Source: Plantago major (Eukaryota > Streptophyta > Magnoliopsida > Lamiales > Plantaginaceae). From it: DNA of 64,000 bases. This document shows positions 21,137 to 32,729 of this stretch, piece after piece. The stretch spans positions 62,113,035-62,177,034 of the forward strand of contig CM048844.1 of the NCBI GenBank assembly GCA_026545765.1. The letters run 5' to 3'. The notes below the pieces were generated by a model. The model was not told the DNA's origin, did no database searches, and worked only from the letters and a program-made list of their open reading frames with translations. Positions within the stretch are counted from its first letter, which is position 1. Every line of letters begins with the position of its first letter. The position numbers and the translations under genes were made by a program.

Positions 21137-22726
21137 TGATATGTCAAATCAAAGTTCTAAATTTGTTTTAAGCAAAGAGTTAATCCTCAACACTACGAAA
21201 ACCTTTAGTGTAGTGGATTTAACCCCGAGGTCGGTCTCGAAGGACTTAACTAAGCTGAGTCTTGTTTACGAATAGTAATAACAATAAAGAAAGAAGTAAA
21301 AGGGTTGTTTGCTTCGGCAGCGAATTTATTCTATATTATCTATCTACTTATGCAATCTAACTAGAAAACAGATTAATCTAAACGACAATGATATGAATAA
21401 GGAGAATTATGGAGCGGTAACGTGAAACAAGCTAGCTAGCAGGATACATACGATTCACAGGATAGATTATGCAAGTTGTCACAATCTTGAGTTCAAAAAC
21501 GAAAAGCACAAGTGGAGGCGTCAATTCCATTAGGCTACAATCAATCTAGCTAATCCTACTCTTACTGTTGGCAATCTAAACTGTTAGATCAAGCAAGACG
21601 AAAGACATTTTGGTGTTTTAATTAAATGCTTAATCTAACAGTGATTTTGCTGGCATGCTCGACAAACAGAATAGCAAGATATGCGATTAATCTAAAAAGC
21701 ACAAGTAATCTAAACCCGATGCACTTCGAATCTCATGAACCCTAGCTAGCATGCATTGAATTAGTCACCACCCCATAATCGGGGTGTTTAGCTACTCATA
21801 TTATGCGAAGACATAATCAATATTGTATATAAACAGGTTCCAAACATAATCTAAAGCAAGAAACAAAGATTCGAATGGATTGATACAAATTTACCCTTCG
21901 TTATCACAAACCCTAGTTAGAATTGAAGAACTGAAACGAATTGATGCGAAAATCTATGTAGATAATCTCCCAATCAATGTCAATCTTCGGATTACAAGAA
22001 AAACTGTTCAATTACCTCCAATAATAGGTAGGTAATTGCCTTGGAAAGGTTCTAGGGCGAAAAGCAATAAGAAGAGAAGAATAATAATGAAGTTCCGTCT
22101 AAAAGATCAAGAAAATAGGTTATATATAGTGAAAAACGCTCAAAATCCCGTTTTGGGCCGAAAAAGGCCCAAAAAGGGAGTTGGCGTCTGCCAAAAATGG
22201 AACTGGCGTCCGCCAACTCATTCTAGACGAGTTTGGCGTCCGCCAAAGCTCCATGGCCTCCGCCAGGCCCTTTTTGTTCCTCTAAACATCGGAATCTCGA
22301 GATGGTTCCTTCTTTAAAGTTGTAGCTCTTGGTCCTATCTACGCGTGGACACCAAGATCAGGTCAATTGGAGTTCATATACAAAAGTTATGGCCAATATG
22401 CCAAAGCTGCTCCATAGTAGTTCAAATTTCGCTCGCTTTAACTTAAATGGCTCTAAAATCTTCGTCCGAACTCTGAATCCACTTCCGTTTCGACCGATCA
22501 ACTCCTTTTTCAACCAACATTCAGGTCCATAAACTTCCATGCTTCCATTAATGCATTAAATTCACTGGTTTAGCCTTTGTTTTAATGCGTTTTCACCAAA
22601 CACCTACAAAACACAAAAAACACAAAAACGTAACAAAACACTAATAAAACACATAAGAACTATACTTGAGAATGGCAATAAGATGGTAAAAATGTCCGAA
22701 TGAGACAATATTAAATCGACTCATCA
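21137..22726 (-). repeat. E 3' LTR (1590 bp)
   Basis: On the minus strand it starts TGATGAGTCGATTTAATATTG and ends GACATATCA. It is the same family as the F LTR (16380-17880). A GGCGTCCGCCAA word cluster is at 22178-22270. Confidence 0.85.
22178..22270 (-). repeat. GGCGTCCGCCAA word cluster, E LTR
   Basis: Four copies of TTGGCGTCCGCCAA-like words (GGCGTCTGCCAA, GGCGTCCGCCAA twice, GGCCTCCGCCAG). The position matches the F cluster, but the word differs (GTCC in place of GCCC). Confidence 0.82.
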
Positions 22727-23889
22727 AACTCCCCATACCGAACCCTTGCTTGTCCTCAAGCAATAAACTCTCTAAGAATTCTAGAAAAATAAAAAACACA
22801 AAGACACACAGACAAAGTCTAGCTCCAAAGCTACCGAATCACTATTGCAAGTAATAAGCCTAAAGAATGCAAGAGGTTTAAAATCAAACTGACATTCACA
22901 GAATCACATGCATAAGCGCAAAAAGTTAGTTTCCAAAGTAAATAGAACTTAAGTCTAAAACGGTAGTCCCTCACAAGTGGATCCTAAGCAACTAATCTCC
23001 CACACTCCTGGAAGTGTCCAGTTGGGGTAATCACTCAAGAAAATAAGGAGAAAACGCAGGTGACTTGCGTTACAAAGATGCATCAAATACCTCAGTCAGA
23101 AGGGACTTTTACATAGCTCTATAATCAATCAGCAGTAGACTTTACAAAAAAAAAAAAATAATCGTCCTCTCTTTTTTCAGCTTTTTTTTTAATTTTCCGC
23201 ATACTTCTTTTTTGCAGTCTTATATATGACCCATATGCTTATATCTTTTTTTTTTTTTTTTCTGTCTCAATTTTTTGGTAGAATTTGTTTTATCGTAAGT
23301 CTGCACTTTTGTGCGTGCTGGTTTGGTATACACGCCATAAACCCTCACGGTCATATAGCTTTTAAGGGCCACATCGGTATATAGGTAGTATCTGAAACGT
23401 GCCCAACATGACTAACGGTGGTAACTAGTGCAATAGATCTACTCTGAGACTTATTTTATTTTTTGAGAGAACGAAAAACCTGAACATCATATTCTTTATC
23501 AACACATACAATACGCATAAACCTCCTCCCAAACCTGTTCTTGGAACGGGTTTGGCATAAGCAAATAAGAATGGGAAACATATCGTTCGTCATACTTAAC
23601 TTACACAGAGTACACATGAGAATGATGAGGCGCAAACAAGGGAGTTTGCACTTTCCGATTGAAATCACACGGGCGTCGGTACAATATTTTTTCATCGGCT
23701 AAGGTTTACTCACAGGCTTTTGGACTACAGAATTAGAACAAACTTTCTATTTATAGGAGAAACGAACTTAACGAATTAATACATGTCAACTGCTAGTAAT
23801 CAGAGATCAATCAAAACTCAAGCATTAAATAGGTTTAGTACATGCAATAGACGCTCGACTTGGGAGACAGACATAGACTCAACAGAAAA

Positions 23890-23930
<41 letters not shown>

Positions 23931-24047
23931 AGGATAAGTACACGAAAGCTACCTCACTCCCCAAACATAGACTAGAGATGGTCCCCAGGGAATAGTCTAG
24001 AAAGAAAGAAAGCTGAAAGTGTACTTCCCTGAAAAGCGTGTTTGCTG
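22727..24047 (-). other. E 3' non-coding region
   Basis: No gene. On the minus strand it ends with GCTTGAGGACAAGCAAGGGT before the LTR, a word common just upstream of Athila-type 3' LTRs. It contains T-rich runs near 23240-23260 and a CA microsatellite at 23891-23926. The region is comparable to the 3' non-coding parts of C and D. Confidence 0.6.
23891..23926 (+). repeat. (CA)18 microsatellite
   Basis: Eighteen uninterrupted CA repeats, followed by TATA. Confidence 0.95.
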
Positions 24048-24900
24048 CTATCCATTATCGAACGGGAACGAATCCCTTGCATCTTTCCCGCCAAGATTGA
24101 CGATTTGGTGTCCATGTTTAGCTCCTCTCCTCCTGTTTCCTATGACTCTCTGCAAACTAACATGAGATAAATCAACAACTAAAATAAAACAAGAAAAATC
24201 AATGGGAAAATAAATGCGATAAATAGGGTCTAAACTCCCTGGCCAGTCTCGTGTGTGAGCTGGGGGTAGTATGTGCGAATTACTGTAAGGTAGGGGAATG
24301 GAATGCGAATCTGATGGAGTCATCTGGGTGGTATCAGGTGTCTGCTCCATCTCCATATAGTTGGAAACGGGTGGTTCAGCTTCCTCGTCGGTTGCTTCGG
24401 TGGATTTCTCCTCCTCCACGACTGGCGGATTGTCTAAACTCTCGCAACCTCCTTCAACTGAGATGGGAATTTCTTCTACGTTTATAGTGGTAGCGTTGGT
24501 AGTGGTGTCCGAATCCGGTTCAAATACAGAGTCAGATTTCTCCTTCTCTTTGTCATCCCTGTTTCCAGATTCTTCTCCATTAAATTCCCTGTATTCTATG
24601 ATCAATGCAGCCAATTCCTGGATCGTACCCTCAAGTTGTGTAGGGGGGTCGAATCTAGCATCGACCCAGCAGCGGCACTGTCCACCATTTTTTGAAAACA
24701 AGCATTTACACCGTTGTAGAAACACCACAAGTGCTCTCCCAGTGTTAATCCAGGGTCATGATATGTCTTTTGCATCTCCATAAATCTCGTGAAATCTATA
24801 GAACCAGTCTCTATCAGAGTAATCCATACTTTCCTGCACACACAAAGAAACCCAAGTAGTTCCGCAAAACAAACTAAACTAAAAAAGAAAAGATAGACTA
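24048..24900 (-). pseudogene. E gag
   Basis: Minus-strand words EMQKTYHDPGLTLGEHLWCF, then YNGVNACFQKMVDSAAAGS, followed by an acidic Glu/Ser/Thr-rich tail (EEEKSTEATDEEAEPPVSN). The YNG...DSAAAGS pattern is the late part of Athila/Tat gag. The region is broken, and its upstream part is lost at the S2 junction. Confidence 0.65.
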
Positions 24901-24925
24901 ACTAATATATACATCTGCAAATTAT

Positions 24926-26313
24926 GTGTTACTTGCTCTGATGGTGTGTTTTGTCTAGTGACTTTGGACACAGTTGCTTCTTCAGCAACCTTTGTACTAG
25001 TTGCTCTTTCAGCAACCTTGGGGATTATTGCTTCCCCCTCATCTTCAGATTCCTCATTGAAATCTGGGACTGAATAATCAACAATCCCTGCTGCTTCTGC
25101 AGAGAGTGTTTGAAGTTTCTCACTGCTTTTATCAGCATTGATGAGTTCACAGCAGTGGACTAGCAGCATTGATGAGTTCATCAGCTGTGGACTGAGCAGC
25201 ATTGATGAGTTCATCTTCATTGATTAGTTCATCAGCAGTGGCGGCAGATATCTGAGAGTCGACATCCACAATGGGTATGCCTTCTGATTTGCCAGTAGAC
25301 TTCTTTCGTAAAGTTCTAGGATTTTTGGAACCCTCAGATACCTCATCAGTCTTTCATTTATGGGAACCTTTCTGAGATGCAGTAACCTTTTTCATCATGT
25401 TTGTATACTCATATTTATAGAGCAGGTTACTGTTGGCTATGTCAGCCTTCTCTCTGAGCTCAATGCCAAGCTTCTCCAGCAAGAAGCATATCTTTAGTCC
25501 ATAACTTACTATGGCTTTTGGCTCAGCAAGGCCTTTAATGATTTTAGGCTCAAAGCCTTGAATCTTCTTCAGAAGTTTCATAAAGGCTTACTTCCCCCAA
25601 TTGAAAGGGTTTTCCAGCCTTTTGTTCTGTAGACTTAACAAGAACATCATCGTCCAGCGTTCTTGGCTTATCTGGTCGGCACCTCCTTGTAGACCATCAA
25701 AGCATCTGTGAAGAATGCATGCCAACATATCCCAGTGAACCAACAGATGTCTGGTTCAGATGTCAGCATGTTTGAAGTCGATGGGTGTATCTGATTTTTC
25801 AAGATCACATACATCACTGTATAGTTGTGTCACACCTTCAAGGAGATCATCATCCTTGGTGTTTATTTCAAAATTATTTCCAAGATTTTGAAGCTCAAAC
25901 AACTCATAGAAAGTTGTTAAGTTCTAAAGGATGTCCTTTCCTTGAACTTTTGATTCTATAGACACTATCTCAGTGCCTTCAGAAACACAGGAAATAATCC
26001 TGGAATTGTTATAGAATTCCAATACATCCAGTGAAGAAATTCCACTGGGAGTAGCAGACAGGAAACCCTTGATTTGTGCCTTTTCAAGCATACCAACAAT
26101 CAATTTCCTATTAGCCAGGTTTTCAATAGCAGCAACTAGGTATTCCTCAATCATGGAACCACCCCAAATCATCCTGTGATTTGAAGTCCAATGATCAGGA
26201 TTGAAGTCTCCTATCAACCGATTGTTTGTTATGACCAGCACTGGTGCTTGCTTTTCAGCAGTACCAGATGTAGTAGCTTGGGATTTCTGGGTAAGAGCAC
26301 ATTTTGGAGCCAT
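24926..26313 (-). pseudogene. S2 post-pol (env-like position) ORF region
   Basis: It begins MAPKCALTQKSQATTSGTAE at 26313 and runs on through FNPDHWTSNHRMIWGG, EEYLVAAIENLANRK and FLSATPSGISSLDVLEFYNN. A Lys/Ser-rich stretch and the DELINA-type repeat (25138-25240) follow. It matches Sirevirus A at 5900-4360 closely. Its function is unknown to me. There is no membrane or fusion feature to support an envelope role. Broken. Confidence 0.68.
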
Positions 26314-26954
26314 CTCCTTAAATAGTGAAATTTTTTGAAAGTCGGAAAGAGATTAGGGTAGGAGATTAGTGATTCTTTGCAGAAAAACTAAGTAAGAATC
26401 AGTGTTTGCAGTGAGGATTTGCAGGGAATTTGGGAATTTTTGTTGTTTTTATGCAAATGCAAATGTAGGATTGAGCAAAAGTGAATTGTTTTGCCAAAAT
26501 CCTATATATATAGCAACGCAAATCTCAACAGACATATACTTATAAATTTATTTTGTGCATACGTATCTGTGTACGTCCAGAAAGACGTGGGTGAAAACTA
26601 CTTTGCATTAAATGCTAGTGGGCCATAACTGTTTTTACAGTCCACTACTTGTTAAGCAGATTAAATCTTGGCCGTTGAATCTGGAACACCTATTTCATCA
26701 AGGGTTGGGATTGCTTTTCCAGCAATTATCACAATCACTTCATGTAATCTTGCCCAATTAATGAACTTTGGCGAGTAGCTATCTGAATCACATTTCTTCT
26801 GTGTGACTAAGGGACAATTTTGTTTTCTGAATTTATCTTCAAACAATACATCTGTTCATATATTTCACAAATATGGAAATAATACAAAACACGAGAGAGT
26901 AGTTGACTACAGATAGTTGTACTACTTTCTTCTTTTGTGTTCCACTTCACTAAG

Positions 26955-27262
26955 TGATCTAGATATCTAGGTACCTGTCTCAGAAATCTTCAAATAGCCA
27001 TTTTACCCTTTAGCCTTTGATATCTGAGTACCCGTCTCAGATATCTTTTTGCTATGTGTTTCACCTTTTGTCTTTGATATTCTGGATTCCCATTCCAGAA
27101 ATATTATCTCTTCTTTTCCCTTCTTAATCATACTGAGTTCCTGTCTCACTCACACTTTTAGCTTCTTTTAGTATATGAGTTCCTGTCTCAGATAGCTTTT
27201 TTCCTTGGATATCTGGATACCCGTTTCAGATATCTTTTCTCCCATCTGAGTTTCCATCTCAG
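26955..27262 (-). repeat. S2 spacer repeats (GAGTACCCGTCTCAGATATC type)
   Basis: The counterpart of 6545-6845 in Sirevirus A. The degenerate unit recurs about six times between RNase H and the post-pol ORF. 26314-26954 is AT-rich spacer with no gene seen. Confidence 0.7.
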
Positions 27263-27289
27263 CGATTAGAAATTTTCAGTTCTTTTGGT

Positions 27290-28513
27290 AACTCCATTAA
27301 CCCAAGAAAGGCTTTGTAAAGATATCTGTAAGTTGGTCTTCAGTACCAATTTTGAGTATCTCTATATTGCCTTTTTCAACATGATCTCTAATGAAGTGGT
27401 GTCTAACATCAATGTGCTTTGTTCTTGCATGAAACTTATGATTCTGAGTTATGGCAATAGCACTTGTGTTGTCACAGAAAATAGGTGTTTTCTCTTCATT
27501 GATCTCATAGTCTCTGAGTTGTTGTTGTATCCACAATATCTATGAAGCACAACACCCAGAAGCAACATATTCAGCCTCTGTGGTAGATGTGGCAATTGAG
27601 TTTTGTTCTTGCTGATCCATGATATTAATCTGGCACAAAGAAATTGACAAGTTCCTGAGGTGCTTTTTCTATCAAGCAATGATCCAACATTGTCGGCATC
27701 AGAATAGCCAACTAAACTCAATCCACTGTCTTTTGGATACCACAATCCAACTTCTACAGTACCCTTTACATACCTTAATATTTTCATAGCAATGTTGTAG
27801 TATGATTGCATCGGATTTGTCTAAAATCGAGCACACACTCCAACTGCATATTGAATATCAGGTCTACTTGCAGTGATGTACAGTACAGACCAAATCAATT
27901 TCCTATACTTGTATTCTTCGACACTCTTATCAGATTCAGTATAGGTCATCTTGGTTCCTATGCTCATAGGTATCTTTGCATTCTTTTCAGAAGGATTTAG
28001 ATTAAACTTGTTGAGCATATCTTTTGCATACTTTGTTTGACTAATGAATATTCCATCATTAAGTTGCTTGACTTGCAATCCTAGGAAGTAGTTCAATTCT
28101 TCCATCATGCTCATCTCACATTTACTTTTCATGAGCTCATCAAAGTCTTCACAAAGTTGCTTGTCTTTAGATCCAAATATAATGTCATCAACATATACTT
28201 GAACTAAAAGTAGTTTCCCTTGATGGTTCAAAGTAAAGAGTGTTTTATCAACATCTCCTTTCTTGAAGCCATTTTCCAGCAAGTATTTGGCTAAAGTATC
28301 ATACCATGCTCTTGGAGCCAGTTTCAGTCCATAGAGAGCTTTCTAAAGCTTATAAACCATTCTACTTTATGTGGAAACTTCTCAAGCATGGTGGTTGTTC
28401 AACATAGACTTCCTCAGCAAGTTCACCGTTTAGGAAAGCACTTTTGACATCCATTTGATAAACTCTAAAGTCATTATGATCTGCAAAGGCTATAAATAGT
28501 CTAATTGCATCCA
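27290..28513 (-). pseudogene. S2 RT (later part) and RNase H
   Basis: Minus-strand words [36 protein letters not shown] and RPDIQYAVGVCARF, then VGYSDADNVGSLLDRKSTSG and KHIDVRHHFIRDHVEKGNIE, belong to Copia RT and RNase H. The earlier part of RT lies at 44695-45270, beyond the insertion of J. Confidence 0.85.
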
Positions 28514-30674
28514 TGGAAGGGGTGTATTCTAACCTAAGGAATACCTGAGGATTTCCAAATGTTGAAGCTATGTGGAGAATTGTGAGCTTAGCTTAAACAT
28601 CATAGTATTGAAGGTTATAGGACTTGAATGTTGAGGAATCCCTTTGGAAACAAGAATAGGAATTCCATTAGCATGGAAAAATAAATAGGAATTCCATTAG
28701 CAACTGGAAATTAACTTGGAAAATGAAACTTCTAGTTATTACAAACTAAGACATAATTTATGCACAAGAACAGGCTTAGTAAAACCATATGCTAGATTCT
28801 CCTCAGAATGGTTGTGAATCTTTATGCCTCCCTTATCCACTTCATCTCTGAAAAAATGATACCTTATATCAATATGATTTGATCTGTCATGGTAAGCTTG
28901 GTGTTTGACGAAGTGACTTTGACTGTCACAATGTATAGTCACAGTTTCTTGCTTCACTCCAAACTGATTCACTATACCCTTCAGCCATATATAGACTCCT
29001 TTACATCCTTGGTCATTGCCATCAGCTCTGATTCAGTAGTTGACAAAACAACAACTAATTGATGTGCAGATTTCCATATGACAGCAGTTCCAAACGATGT
29101 AAACACATAACCTATTATGGACTTCGTTGTGTCAACATTTTTAGTATAATCGGAATCCACATAGCCAGTGATAGCTTCCATGTCGGAGCTTTGCTTCTCA
29201 AATAACAATCCCATATTCAGTGACCTGCAATGTACCTCAACAATGCCTTCACGGCTTCCCAATGAACTAATCCTGGATTGTCCATGTATCTGCTCACTGA
29301 ACTCAAAACATGAGTTAAATTAGGTCCGCAACACACCATTGAATACATAATGGACCCAACTGCACTGGCATAAGGCACCTTCTTCATGTACTCAATCTCT
29401 TCTTCCTCAGTAGGACATAGCTTCTCTAGCAGCTTAATATGTGCACTTATAGGTGTTGACATGATCTTAGCACCTTTCATGTTATACCTTTCAAGAACTT
29501 TGATGAGATATGCTTTATGATCATCCATGACTCCACCATCTTTCTTGAAACATATATCAATGTCCAAGATCCTCTTTGCCACTCTTAGATACTTCATATC
29601 AAACTCAGACTTGAGTAACTCCTTTACTTCAGTGATCCCAGTCATACGTTTACTAGCTAAGAGCATTTCCACAACATATATAAGCAAGTAAATCATATCT
29701 TCAACTCTATCACCCTTGAAGTAAACACATGTATCATAATCACATCTCCTGAATCCATTGGTGATCATTAAAGTATCAAACCGAGTACCATTTCCTAGGA
29801 CTTTGCCTCAATCCATACAATGATCTAAGAAGTAAACATGCCTTAGTCTCCTTATCAACCACTTGTAGAAGCTTTCTTCTTGTTCTTCCCATGTTCGACC
29901 AGATTAGCTCTAGCATTCGGATTTGGAATGTTTGGAACATATATAACCAGACTCCCTAGCAGAAGCATGGTTGTCTTTCTCAATCCTGAGTCTAAAAACC
30001 AGCTCTCAAGATTCATCTCCTTTCTCTTATGCATAAAATAATTCTTTAAGTATTTCCAAGCCCGTAGCATTTCTTCAATCATCACAACCACTTGAAACGC
30101 TTCTGACAGCTTCATGCCTTTAGCACTGATCTCATAGAAGATCACTTGCAGTTCATGAACTCGACTAATCACACGTTTCGTATTAACCATAACAAAGTCC
30201 AAGAATCGTCCAACAGTGAACTTCTTGGCTCCAACATCCTCTATTTTGTACTTTCTATCCAAAGACTCCCACAATTCTTTGGCAGTTTTCATAGTGCTAT
30301 ACACATTGTACAGCGAGTCAGAAAAGAACGTTCAACACAAAGTTCATGCAAAGGATGTCAGCATGTCTCCACGCATCAATGGCGTTCACGACTTCCAGAT
30401 CAGTGTTTCCTCACCACTTGGACCTATGGGAGCATCCTTGGTGAGATACAAAGAAAGACCTATAGTGGTCAAATAGAAAAGCATTTTCTAATGTCAACAC
30501 TTAAAATGCAAGTCATTGAACATTTCAGGTTTCTCCGCATGGTTCACCGGAACACTCAAAATTGTGACCAGCCATGCGGGTAACCACAGTGGAACCTTGA
30601 GCCGGTCCAGAGAACTGAGATGAAGGAGTCGTTGCTGAGACAACAACAAAGACAGTGGATGATTCAATAGCTAT

Positions 30675-31552
30675 TGTTGAGGGTAAAAGTTCGCCAACCA
30701 CTTAGAGATTATTCTATCCCACTGGTAATGGCCAAGATAACCTCAAGTAAGAAGCCCCGTACAGCTTAAGAGCCAACGTGTGAGAGCCTGAGATCCTAAG
30801 CTTGGTATGAACCTGCACAAGTGACTTGGAGGGGGGTTAGGACCCGGTTTGCTAAGTGTCAAACCGGTTTGAGACTTTACTCAAGAGAGACTGAAGATCT
30901 ACTCTGTATGATAGTCAAGGTTCGGAAGTGATTGTTGCTTACCATTATCATGGGAGTGTGTGCCCTATATATAAATTTCTTCCCAATTGGGAGGGTTCCA
31001 CCAGATCATGCTAAGTGTAAGGCCTAGATTGAGCCACCAATGCTTCAATAGGCCCATGCCCCATTCCACTTTGGGCTTTTAGGGGTAGTTTAGCCATTAA
31101 TGTGAGAGTATTAGAGGCTTTGATACAGTCTCCTGCGGGTCAAGGTCCGAAGAGGTTGGTCTTGATGCTTGGTCCGGACTGTATTGGGTTGTCTATGGGG
31201 AGCTTCCATAAGTTTGTCCGACTCCTCTGATTCGGACCTTGTGGCTCCGACCTCCTTACTCTGTAATGTCATTTTACTTGGTTGCTTGTGAGATTGTCAT
31301 GTTGGATCCGGATGGTCGTCCGGGTCGGACCCCAAGGTTGCAGACCACTGGAGGGGTTAGAGCTATTACTATTCAAGCTCTCTCTGTCCTTCTTCTCTAG
31401 GATGGGTTGGACCTGGATGGGTCGGACCTGAGGGGCCTAGGGTCGGACCTTAGGGTAGTATTATAGTGTCTCGGATCCTCAGACAACTTGGGACGCCTTA
31501 GGATTCATTCCAAAGGTGTCTATGACGGATTGGACATATTTTCGTGTTAACA
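30675..31552 (-). repeat. G 3' LTR (878 bp)
   Basis: The plus strand reads TGTTGAGGGTAAAAGTTC ... TTCGTGTTAACA. It pairs with 43437-44333. A polypurine tract (minus strand CTAGGGGGACATA) lies at about 31553-31566. Confidence 0.93.
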
Positions 31553-31566
31553 TATGTCCCCCTAGT

Positions 31567-32247
31567 TTCCAAGTATCTTAGTAGAAGATAGTTGTGGAAC
31601 TATAGTTGAAAGTGGAGGAGACAGTTTGTTTCTTGGTCGAATCCGTCCCTCGTAAGTAGAAAAAAGGGTGTAACTCGTGCTTCTCGTCATCCTTAATCTT
31701 GATCTCTCTCCCCACCCCCCCCCCTTTTCTTTATTTTGTTGCAGTCCGAGGAAGGAGGCTCAGAGTGCAACAAAACTAAAGAAAGAAGGGGTATTTGTAA
31801 GCGAGATCAAGTGGACAGAGAACGTTGGAGTTGTACCTCTTTGTGGTTGGAGGGATGATCCGAACGGGCGAGAGTCCGTGTGATGATGAGTTGGATCAAC
31901 CGTCCTTGTAAAAATGGTAGGGTTTATATCAACCTTTGTCGGGATGGTCCGAAGAGGGACATTCGAATGGGCGAGGGGCCGTGTGTTGGTGAGGTAAATC
32001 ATCCTTGCTTGTAAAAAGGGGATGGATCCGAGGCGAGAGATAGATTGGTCATCCGAGGGTGTAGTAATGTCCTCTTCCCGAGCCTGGTGAAGTTGGTTGT
32101 ATGTTTTTGTCACCGTAAGGTAAATATTTTATACCAACGTTTCATTTCACCTGGTATTGTTGTACTATGCCGTTGGATGAATTGTGATCTACGATTGAGA
32201 TTTAATCCCGAAAAATGGTGACGGATGGGCTTTCCGATTTAACCCTC
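31567..32247 (+). other. G: non-coding stretch between 3' polypurine tract and antisense promoter
   Basis: No gene with support. It contains a diverged direct repeat (about 31853-31890 and 31942-31996, GGATGRTCCGAA ... GGGCGAGRGGCCGTGTG type) and C runs near 31714-31727. It may hold upstream control sequence for the antisense gene. Confidence 0.5.
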
Positions 32248-32255
32248 TATAAATA
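32248..32255 (+). promoter_or_regulatory. TATA box of the G antisense gene
   Basis: TATAAATA in the context CCTCTATAAATAGGGG, a strong plant-type core. The probable start is about 25-30 bp further on (CACATTCTTGAGAG). It is on the strand opposite to the G pol genes, and 480 bp before the ATG of the antisense coding region. Confidence 0.65.
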
Positions 32256-32414
32256 GGGGTTTCACCGACGTCATTTTCACATTCTTGAGAGAATATTTTC
32301 AACTTTTTCAGTACATCCGAAGCAAGTGCAAGCAATCCGAAGCGAGCGAAGAGAAGTCCGTAGTGAGTTATCCAAGCAAAGTTAGCTGCCTTCGATCCAA
32401 CCATCCGAGTACAA

Positions 32415-32728
32415 GTAAGTTGCTTGTTTTCCTGAATGGTTGTCAAATTTCCTTGTGTTTGTTGTTTCGCTGCTGTTGAAAATATGGTATGTTCGGATGT
32501 ATGCTTATGTTACGTATTCCATAGTTGGTAATAACCATAGTGTGTCTCGGTTATGTTGAGTAGTCAAGACTAACGCCGGGCTGACACCTTACTAACTCCG
32601 CACTAACTTCGTCTGGTAGAGTCGTTTTATATCCGCCGAACTTAGAATATTTCGTTCTCTTAATATACATAAACAGCCTCTCGGACTGCCATCTTAAAGC
32701 TTATGAAATTGCTTTCTCCTTTCCCAAG
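32415..32728 (+). other. Candidate 5'-UTR intron of the G antisense gene (314 bp)
   Basis: The donor is GTAAGT (32415-32420) after CCGAGTACAA. The acceptor is TTTCTCCTTTCCCAAG (ending 32728), directly before G-ATG at 32729-32732. The pyrimidine-rich acceptor is good. Some Tat accessory genes are reported to be spliced. Confidence 0.5.
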
Positions 32729-32729
32729 G

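Larger units (their letters stand above)
21137..24925 (-). mobile_element. Athila-like gag-only element E, minus strand (3' part)
   Basis: Reading on the minus strand: gag (about 24900-24048), a long 3' non-coding region (24047-22727), a polypurine tract (complement of AACTCCCCATACC, 22727-22739) and the 3' LTR (22726-21137). No protease, RT or integrase lies between gag and the 3' non-coding region. That is the same simplified layout as D, and suggests a non-autonomous family using enzymes from elsewhere. The 5' end is missing where S2 begins. Broken. Confidence 0.75.

Noticed and set aside
23783-23995. Open frame across the CA microsatellite
   Set aside because: It consists largely of the repeat (His-Thr run) and lies in the E 3' non-coding region.
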